A stretch of DNA of 58,397 nucleotides, from positions 1 through 58,397 of the forward strand of contig JANQFL010000014.1 of assembly GCA_028277845.1 (NCBI GenBank). The letters are read 5' to 3'. Of the stretch, positions 43,258 through 49,685 are shown piece after piece. Below the pieces are notes generated by a model. The model had not been told where the DNA came from and did not search any database. It saw only the letters and a program-made list of their open reading frames with translations. Source of the stretch: Sneathiellales bacterium. GTDB taxonomy: Bacteria; Pseudomonadota; Alphaproteobacteria; JANQFL01. Position 1 is the first letter of the stretch. Every line of letters begins with the position of its first letter. A program made the translations under genes and the position numbers.

Positions 43258-44066
43258 CGGGTGGCGGTCGCCACGCGCCGCATCATACCCAGCCCAGCCA
43301 GGCCGAACAGGAAGATGGCCAGCACGGACGGTTCGGGGATTTCCGCGATAAGAGTGCCGAAATCGAAATTGTCGAACGCCGTCGTTTCGCCGTGGGCATA
43401 GAACCCGCCGTACAACGTGGACGCACTGCCCAGGGCCGCATCGACGAAGGCATAGGCGAAGGTCAACTGGTTGGACATCAGCGCCGTGCCCGCCGCGCCG
43501 AAATCGTCGACCGTCACGACGGCGTTGAAGTTGACCGAATCCACGTTGGTCAGCGACAGCGTCATGCGGTACCAGTTGCCTTCGGTCATGGAGACGTCCG
43601 GCCCCGATATGGTCGGCGCCGATCCGGCCGAAAACGACTGTTTGCCGGTCGTCATCCCGTAGGTTTCGTACCAGGTGTGCGGCGGCGTGCCACGGTTGAA
43701 GATGCCGGTGGGCGCGGTGGTGAAGCCGAGGCGTAGATCCGGCCCGCTGCCCTGCAGGGCCATTTGGTAGAAAATGGACACGGTGTAGGTCTGGCCGGTG
43801 GCCATGGCGGCGCCGGTGTTGAACACCGCCGAGTCGGTGGAGAACCCCGACACGGACGCCGTCGATATCAATCCGCTGCCGCCGCCCACGCCGGTGCCGG
43901 GCGTGACGGTCAGGTTGGTGGCGTGGTCGCCGTTCAGGGTGAACTGACCGAGGTCGCCGGGCTCGAAGGTGACCAGGGCCTGTGCGTCCCGCGCGGCCGT
44001 GCCACATAACAAGGCCGCACCGATCAGGGCCGAAGCCAACCCCGATCTCATCAATCGATACTGCAT
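43254..44066 (-). CDS. PEP-CTERM sorting-domain protein (2)
   Basis: A 270-residue exported protein with a signal peptide (GLASALIGAALLCGTAARDA) and a classic PEP-CTERM tail, IPEPSVLAIFLFGLAGLGMM followed by RRVATATR. The mature part begins VTFEPGDLGQFTLNGDHATN and looks like an all-beta, carbohydrate-binding-type domain (YRMTLSLTNVDSVNFNAVVT, FDNFDFGTLIAE). It is probably surface-located after exosortase processing. It does not resemble the other PEP-CTERM protein at 39857 except at the tail. Confidence 0.87.
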   Translation of the reverse strand: MQYRLMRSGLASALIGAALLCGTAARDAQALVTFEPGDLGQFTLNGDHATNLTVTPGTGVGGGSGLISTASVSGFSTDSAVFNTGAAMATGQTYTVSIFYQMALQGSGPDLRLGFTTAPTGIFNRGTPPHTWYETYGMTTGKQSFSAGSAPTISGPDVSMTEGNWYRMTLSLTNVDSVNFNAVVTVDDFGAAGTALMSNQLTFAYAFVDAALGSASTLYGGFYAHGETTAFDNFDFGTLIAEIPEPSVLAIFLFGLAGLGMMRRVATATR

Positions 44067-44463
44067 GCGCTACTCGTGACTCTTGTGACGCCGGGCCTGT
44101 TGGCCGGTGAACGCCACATGGTCAGCGCTATAGACTTTCAGTGGTATTCACCGATTATCGTTAACGACTTTAACGAGCAATTATCATGCCATGGGCGGCA
44201 AGCGTAGCATTACCGCCGTATTTCGCGGGCGCCCAGACGGGGCCGCCTGATTATGTAAGATTTTCCGACGTGCCTGCACGGCCGTCCCAACGGCACGGCG
44301 GCGTCCAGGCGCGCGAAAGCCCGGGAAACGGGGAGTAAAGGTTAACGGCGTGCACCTGATGGGTGTAAAGAACACCGACTCAGGGATGCGGACCGGTTTT
44401 GGCCGGCGACGCGGCGCGCCCATCGTTGCGCGCCGATGCATTCGGCGGCGACGCCGACGGCAT
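44067..44463. other. 397-bp gap: promoter region of PEP-CTERM gene 2
   Basis: No gene is seen. An A+T-richer stretch at 44130-44190 contains the inverted repeat CGTTAA-CGACT-TTAACG (44160-44176), about 95 bp upstream of the PEP-CTERM start, which may be an operator. The remainder is GC-rich without a recognisable pattern. Confidence 0.55.
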
Positions 44464-45663
44464 TTACGGCTTTTTCGTTGCCACCCGTTTGGTCAGGAAC
44501 GCCGGGCAGGCTTTCGGCGAGTGTTTGACGGGGAACCGCTTCATGTGGATGCGCAGGTGGTCGCGGATGGTGTTGAGCATGAGGCGCAGCTCGTTATCGG
44601 TGGGATATTTTGCTCTCCAGAACTCGATCTCCTGCCACAGGGTGCGGGCCTCGGCGTAGCGGTAGCAGCCGCGGCCGCAGCGTTTCATGATCAGCTGTTT
44701 GCAATCGACGAAGTTGGAGAGATAACGGGCTTCGTCCGGACCGGCCCTCTCGAAGTGGACGATCACGCTGACAATATCATGATAGGTGACGCCGATGTGT
44801 TTGACGTCGAGCATGAGACGCAGGAAGTCCTTGCCCGGCGCGTAGGCGCGCTTGTTCCGGGTGCAGTTCAGGCTGTGCAGGAACTGTTTCAGGGTCAGGC
44901 CCGGACGGGATTCCCGATGCCTGCTTAACTCAATGTCCCACAATCCGCTGCCGATAAAGGAACAGGTCGCTGTTTCCTCCTTTTCCGAGAAGACCACCGC
45001 GGCAGGAGCGGTGGCCAGCACCGTACCCGACGCTGGCGGTGTGGACGCCGACGCGGTGGGAGGGGGCGGGGTCAGGCCGTAGGTCTCGTCGCGGATCCCG
45101 GCGTCGTGACGTTTCAGCAGGGCCGCGATGGCTTGCGCCGATCCCTTGTTGCCAAGGAGCTGATGCCACGACAGCAGCGTGTCGTCTCCTTCCAGTGTGT
45201 AGAAGAAAATCACGCTGAAGGCCGTTTTATCGCCAAGCTGGAATATCTGATCCAGTTCCAGTTGGAATTCGACGATGGAGCGCCCGCCCTCGTGACGCAG
45301 CCGGGGAATGCAGGCGCGGTCCGGGCAGCTTTCCTCCACCAGCCGGTTGGCGTGCAACGGCGATGTGGTCGCCACGCCGCTCATGTTCCACAAGCCGTTG
45401 CCGATGTTGATGATCTCGAAGCGGCTGATCGGTTTGGCACCCTCGTATGTCCACACCAGCCAGGGTTGACCGCCGCGGTGTTCGATGCGGATGGTCGAAC
45501 GGATGCCGTCTGCTGTCATGCGGCTCCGCACCACGTCCCGGTCCGCGTCGTAGGTCCAGGTTCCGTCGTCGCCGGCCGCCGGGGCCGCCTGCGCCGTCAG
45601 GACGAACAGGAGGGTGGTCAAGACAAATCGAGATGCTTGCTGAAACTTGGGTGCTACGCTCAC
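44464..45663 (-). CDS. Exported protein of unknown function, two cysteine-containing halves
   Basis: I do not recognise this 399-residue protein. GTG 45663 is taken as the start because a signal peptide follows directly (ASRFVLTTLLFVLTAQAAPA). The first half (WTYDADRDVVRSRMTADGIR to LLSWHQLLGNKGSAQAIAAL) is beta-rich and includes a Cys pair (ESCPDRACIPR). A Pro/Thr/Ala linker follows (PPPPTASASTPPASGTVLAT). The C-terminal half is helical with paired cysteines (LHSLNCTRNKRAYAPG; DCKQLIMKRCGRGCYRYAEA; KACPAF). A periplasmic, disulfide-bonded protein seems likely. The gene is divergent from the deaminase gene. Confidence 0.78.
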   Translation of the reverse strand: MSVAPKFQQASRFVLTTLLFVLTAQAAPAAGDDGTWTYDADRDVVRSRMTADGIRSTIRIEHRGGQPWLVWTYEGAKPISRFEIINIGNGLWNMSGVATTSPLHANRLVEESCPDRACIPRLRHEGGRSIVEFQLELDQIFQLGDKTAFSVIFFYTLEGDDTLLSWHQLLGNKGSAQAIAALLKRHDAGIRDETYGLTPPPPTASASTPPASGTVLATAPAAVVFSEKEETATCSFIGSGLWDIELSRHRESRPGLTLKQFLHSLNCTRNKRAYAPGKDFLRLMLDVKHIGVTYHDIVSVIVHFERAGPDEARYLSNFVDCKQLIMKRCGRGCYRYAEARTLWQEIEFWRAKYPTDNELRLMLNTIRDHLRIHMKRFPVKHSPKACPAFLTKRVATKKP

Positions 45664-45770
45664 GTGGTACGCTCGTTCAGTACGCTTGTTGGGTTCCGTG
45701 GCAATACTATAACATCGGTATTTTGGTCGGCCAGCCACACCGGACCGGTCAGCCGGCAAAGGAAACGGAC

Positions 45771-46778
45771 ATGGAAAATCTGGACGGATTTATCGAAGGC
45801 CTGCCGAAGGCGGAACTGCACGTGCACCTGGAAGGCACATTGGAGCCCGGCCTCAAGCTGAAACTGGCACGGCGGAACAATCTGGATCTGCCCTACGCGT
45901 CCGAAGACGAAATGCGGGCGGCCTACGCTTTCGACGACCTGCCGTCCTTCCTCAAGGTCTATTACGAGGGTATGAGCGTTCTGCTGGAGGAGCAGGACTT
46001 CCACGACCTGACCACCGCCTATCTGGAAAAGGCCCACGCCCAGAATGTGGTCTACGCCGAGATGTTTTTCGACCCGCAGGCCCATACCACGCGGGGCATT
46101 GCCTTCGATACGGTGATCAACGGCATCCGCCGCGCCCAGGTGGACGCCGAGGACCGGCTCGGCATCCAGACCCGGCTGATCATGTGCTTCCTGCGCGACA
46201 TGCCGGCCGAATCCGCCATGGAAACGCTGGAGCGGTCCCTGGACTACAAGGACTGGATCATCGGCGTGGGTTTGGACTCCGATGAAAAGGGCAACCCGCC
46301 GGTCAAGTTCAAGCAGGTGTTCGAGCGGGCCCGGGCGGAAGGCTACTTACTGACCATGCACTGCGACGTGGATCAGCAGGACTCGACCACCCACATCTGG
46401 CAGACGCTGAACGACATCGGCGTCGACCGGATCGATCACGGTGTCAACGCGCTGGAGGACAACGCGCTCTGCCGCGAGATCAAGGACCGCAAACTCGCCC
46501 TGACGGTCTGTCCCATTTCCAACGGTTATGTCACCGACAGCAGGAAGACGGCGGAAATCAAAACCATGCTGGACCTGGGCCTGCGGGTGACCGTGAACTC
46601 GGACGATCCGGCCTACTTCCCCGGCTACATAAACGAGAACCTGATCGCCACCCAACGGGAGGCGGGGCTGAGCAAAGCCCAACTCATCCAGCTCACCATC
46701 AACGCCTTCGAGGGCAGCTGGCTGTCGACCACAGAAAAGGACGCCTTCCTGCGGCGGCTCGATGCATATGTGGCGTGA
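45771..46778 (+). CDS. Adenosine/adenine deaminase-family protein with altered active-site motif
   Basis: A 335-residue metal-dependent deaminase. The HxH motif is AELHVHLEGTLEP, a third His is in LTMHCDVDQQDSTTHIW, another in VDRIDHGVNALED, and the metal Asp is in RVTVNSDDPAYFPGYINENL. In adenosine, adenine and AMP deaminases the third His begins H-A-G-E or H-C-G-E, with the Glu as proton donor. Here it is H-C-D-V, so the usual Glu is absent. The fold and metal site look intact, so the protein may act on another substrate or use a nearby Asp. Annotated relatives are commonly called adenosine deaminase. Confidence 0.85.
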   Translation: MENLDGFIEGLPKAELHVHLEGTLEPGLKLKLARRNNLDLPYASEDEMRAAYAFDDLPSFLKVYYEGMSVLLEEQDFHDLTTAYLEKAHAQNVVYAEMFFDPQAHTTRGIAFDTVINGIRRAQVDAEDRLGIQTRLIMCFLRDMPAESAMETLERSLDYKDWIIGVGLDSDEKGNPPVKFKQVFERARAEGYLLTMHCDVDQQDSTTHIWQTLNDIGVDRIDHGVNALEDNALCREIKDRKLALTVCPISNGYVTDSRKTAEIKTMLDLGLRVTVNSDDPAYFPGYINENLIATQREAGLSKAQLIQLTINAFEGSWLSTTEKDAFLRRLDAYVA

Positions 46779-46798
46779 GGGTAGTTCACCAAGCCGGA

Positions 46799-47062
46799 TC
46801 AGCGCCGATTGTCGTTCATTGCCTTTTCGTCTCTACGACGACGGAGATAAACACGCAGAATCCAGGCGGGCAGCGCAGGTAACAACAGCAAACTGAAGGC
46901 AAAAAGATTGAAGGGATTGATGGGGCTGTCCAGGTCCGTGTAACTTCCGATGGCGGCTTCAAAACTCGGAGTGACCGAGAAAAGTACGACCAACGCAAGC
47001 AGAAAGATCGCGGCTACCAACCCAAGCCAAACCCAGATGAATATCGTCAGCGCGCGAATCAT
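46799..47062 (-). CDS. Small two-helix membrane protein
   Basis: An 87-residue protein of unknown function. Two membrane helices are evident: IFIWVWLGLVAAIFLLALVV (about 7-30) and NLFAFSLLLLPALPAWILRV (about 52-73), followed by a basic tail RRRRDEKAMNDNRR. It converges on the deaminase gene. A second small membrane protein gene lies upstream on the same strand. The pair's composition is less GC-rich than the surroundings. Confidence 0.65.
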   Translation of the reverse strand: MIRALTIFIWVWLGLVAAIFLLALVVLFSVTPSFEAAIGSYTDLDSPINPFNLFAFSLLLLPALPAWILRVYLRRRRDEKAMNDNRR

Positions 47063-47137
47063 GCGTCTGCTCTGTTGTTATGTTCAACAGACCTCCCGAA
47101 AACCTGAATCGCGAAGAGTGTCATTAAGCTCTTGGCT

Positions 47138-47410
47138 CTATCGCCGGAAGTTTTTGAAGAAACGCGACCAATATTCGATGAAGATCAGATATTGCAGTGG
47201 TGCGACAAGGACGCACAAGACCGGAAACGTGATCCAGAGTGGGATGATGGGATCGATCGTGATGGGGATCAAAATGCCAAACAGAACGAACGCGCCAAAA
47301 TAACGAAAACCGTAAACGACCGGATTCTCAGTGACGTTTTTCGCCATGCGGTCGAACGGGCGTTGGTAAAGAGGAAGAACCTTTTCCAGGAACCAATAAA
47401 CCGCCCACAT
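47138..47410 (-). CDS. Small membrane protein of unknown function
   Basis: A 90-residue protein with two membrane helices (YFGAFVLFGILIPITIDPII and PLWITFPVLCVLVAPLQYLI) and a basic C-terminus (FFKNFRR). No family was recognised. It lies 75 bp upstream of the other small membrane protein gene and seven bases after an SDR remnant on the same strand. Confidence 0.65.
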   Translation of the reverse strand: MWAVYWFLEKVLPLYQRPFDRMAKNVTENPVVYGFRYFGAFVLFGILIPITIDPIIPLWITFPVLCVLVAPLQYLIFIEYWSRFFKNFRR

Positions 47411-47416
47411 GTCGTC

Positions 47417-47554
47417 TTACCCACCCCGCTGAAACCGCGACGCATTAGTGACCAACGCATCGGCCCCTTCCAGTCCTCGGCCCATTTCCAGCCCGATGCC
47501 GCCGCCACCGCCGGTAACGATGACCACGCGGCCGTATAAGTCGAAAAGGTTCAT
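47417..47554 (-). pseudogene. Truncated short-chain dehydrogenase (N-terminal remnant)
   Basis: The minus strand from ATG 47554 reads MNLFDLYGRVVIVTGGGGGI followed by GLEMGRGLEG, the Rossmann TGxxxGIG start of an SDR enzyme. After about 31 residues it loses similarity and stops at 47417 (45 residues in all, against about 250 for the family). It is a remnant. It keeps high-GC bases and sits at the edge of the A+T-rich island, suggesting that the rest was lost when the region was rearranged. Confidence 0.8.
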
Positions 47555-47741
47555 GATGGGACCATGTACTCCTGAGGTATGAACATGGAGGCCGTGAAAC
47601 TGATCGTTAGAGTAAATGGAGCATACGAAAAAAGGGGAGCTTCACAGTGTGCAACCTATAGAAGTTTCTAAGTCGGGACACACCTTATACGAGGTGATAC
47701 GTTAGTAGTTGTACAAGCTATACATTACGAGAAGGCTCCAA

Positions 47742-49055
47742 ATGGCAGAGACCATATTCTACGCTTGGCAGGATGATCTACCGAAAAATACGAACCGAAA
47801 CTTTATTCGCACGGCAATAGACAAAGCCATTGAGATCGTAAATTCAGAACTTGGCGTCATAGAAGCTTTGCGCAGCGATCAAGATACGCAAGGCGTGCCA
47901 GGCGATATCAATGTTGCTGAAGTCATCTTCAAGAAAATTGCGGAGTGCAGAATTTTCGTTGCTGACGTCACAACGGTATCGAGGAACGACAGAAGGGCGT
48001 TTCCAAATCCCAATGTTCTAATCGAATACGGAAGGGCATCAACAGGACCAGGAAGTGGCCATATAGTAACGGTATTTAACGAAGCCTTTGGATCATGGGA
48101 GGGTGACCGCCCATTTGATATGCGGCATCGACGAAAACCCGTTCTTTATAGTTTGTCAGAAAACCACAGCTCAGAGAAGCGTTCCAAAGCACTCGATAGT
48201 CTTGTCCGAGAGCTAGCTGATGTATTTGTGGTTCTCCTCAATTCATCCAAAACAGAGACGCACCTCCCTGACGCACAGGCATTTGATCCATTGCGTCAAT
48301 TCTATTTTGACACCCTGCCGTACGAACAAAAGACGGGTCGAATCATAGGAATATTCTGTGCCGCTATTCCACTAAGCGATGTGGTCACTATTGACGAACC
48401 ATGGGTGGACGAATCGTTGGTGCAACGCGTTCACTCTTTTGTCGCTCGAATGGGGGACTCGGAATTAGTGCTTCAAACTTTCCAAGGTGCAATCTCTGAA
48501 GGCCGATTTACTCATCAACCGATTCAGAGCGGTGCAATGGGACGATATGATCGACGATTTCAATCCTTTAGCCGTGAACGCGATAGGTTTGTTGAGGTTG
48601 TTTCGGCTGTATTCGTTAATCAGAACGGGCCGGTGGTTTCTGTGGCAAGGACGACTGAGCTCGCACCTATACCTATGCTCAACATACGATGGATCCTGGC
48701 GGAGGTTGCTAACATATTGAGTGTCGTCAACAAGGTTCGAATTGCTGCAAACACACCAACAGCGCAGTATGCGTTACACGTCGAGCTTCGTTACGACGAT
48801 CAGCAAACGATAGGTGAAACTCTGCCTGTGGTGGGTGGTGAATGGAGACTTTGCCCTTCGGACGACGAGATGGGACGCAGTGGTAAGTTCGTTACATCCG
48901 AACCCAAGATATTTGGCCCGTTTCTAGTAGACTCGTCTACACAGTTTTCAAAATTAATGTCAAAACTATTTGTTCAGATAGAGTCAAGCGTCGGTCGAGT
49001 TCCAAGCAAATTGATCAGCTTTGAAGACACCTTTTCAAACACAATCAGGAACTAA
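47742..49055 (+). CDS. TIR/deoxyribosyltransferase-like effector protein, possible defence gene
   Basis: A 437-residue protein. The N-terminal 130 residues resemble the TIR-like and nucleoside deoxyribosyltransferase-like fold: ETIFYAWQDDLPKNTNRNFI (strand and loop), SDQDTQGVPG, IFKKIAECRIFVADVTTVSR, and NPNVLIEYGRAS. In the last, Glu95 aligns with the catalytic Glu of the NVxxELG motif of bacterial TIR-like NAD hydrolases. This is from remembered patterns. The rest (about 170-437) is an unrecognised domain. ATG 47742, with GAAGG upstream, is chosen. The gene is strikingly A+T-rich beside its neighbours (47701-47760 has 24 G+C of 60), which suggests transfer. An NAD-degrading antiphage role is inference. 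Confidence 0.7.
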   Translation: MAETIFYAWQDDLPKNTNRNFIRTAIDKAIEIVNSELGVIEALRSDQDTQGVPGDINVAEVIFKKIAECRIFVADVTTVSRNDRRAFPNPNVLIEYGRASTGPGSGHIVTVFNEAFGSWEGDRPFDMRHRRKPVLYSLSENHSSEKRSKALDSLVRELADVFVVLLNSSKTETHLPDAQAFDPLRQFYFDTLPYEQKTGRIIGIFCAAIPLSDVVTIDEPWVDESLVQRVHSFVARMGDSELVLQTFQGAISEGRFTHQPIQSGAMGRYDRRFQSFSRERDRFVEVVSAVFVNQNGPVVSVARTTELAPIPMLNIRWILAEVANILSVVNKVRIAANTPTAQYALHVELRYDDQQTIGETLPVVGGEWRLCPSDDEMGRSGKFVTSEPKIFGPFLVDSSTQFSKLMSKLFVQIESSVGRVPSKLISFEDTFSNTIRN

Positions 49056-49152
49056 GTATCGTGCTATTCAATCATTTCCGTTTGTACCAGCACAACACAC
49101 GTCTTAATCCAAAACTGCTATAGCCACAGGGTTTAGAGATTGTGGAAGGCAA

Positions 49153-49680
49153 TCACCGAGAATTTCTTAGTACGGAATATCGGTGACGCAGACTTTGTGT
49201 CAGCGCTAACCGGATATCAATGAGCCGAACGATAAGATCAGAAACTTCCTCTAGTTGTTTCCGCGCCTTGGGATCTCCTTTTGGTCGCCTGCGCGCAATT
49301 TTATCGGTTATGCGTATGTAGTTTGAAAAATGACCGATTACACTAATCAGACTGTCTATCGCCCGATCTTGTTCCCATTCTAGTTGAAAACGTGCTGTTG
49401 CGACGTTGCAGTGGTGCCTAATCAATTCGTTGCCGGATAGGCTTTCCGTACATTCAGCCATGTAGTCCCGCAGAGCGTTTACCTCTTCAAGTGGCATCTT
49501 CAATATTTCGGATTGAGCGGCGGCAAGTAGGTTTTCGTTAAAGAAATCCTCTTGCAGAGTTCCGGCTTTCACTGTGTGTGAATTGAAGACCTGGAAAGTA
49601 ATAAATATGAATACCACTGAACTTATCCAGACTTCCGAAGTCCAGCCTGTCGACTCATTCTGTCCAGCAATATTTCTCAT
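49153..49680 (-). CDS. Membrane-anchored helical protein of the A+T-rich island
   Basis: A 175-residue protein of unknown family. One N-terminal membrane helix (about 18-35, VWISSVVFIFITFQVFNSHT) is followed by a mostly helical, charged domain (ENLLAAAQSEILKMPLEEVN; IDSLISVIGHFSNYIRITDK; RPKGDPKARKQLEEVSDLIV). The gene begins five bases after the stop of the AceE-like gene on the same strand and converges on the TIR-like gene, 97 bp apart. Composition matches the TIR-like gene, not the flanks. It could be an accessory to that protein or an independent cargo gene. Confidence 0.6.
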   Translation of the reverse strand: MRNIAGQNESTGWTSEVWISSVVFIFITFQVFNSHTVKAGTLQEDFFNENLLAAAQSEILKMPLEEVNALRDYMAECTESLSGNELIRHHCNVATARFQLEWEQDRAIDSLISVIGHFSNYIRITDKIARRRPKGDPKARKQLEEVSDLIVRLIDIRLALTQSLRHRYSVLRNSR

Positions 49681-49685
49681 TGCAA

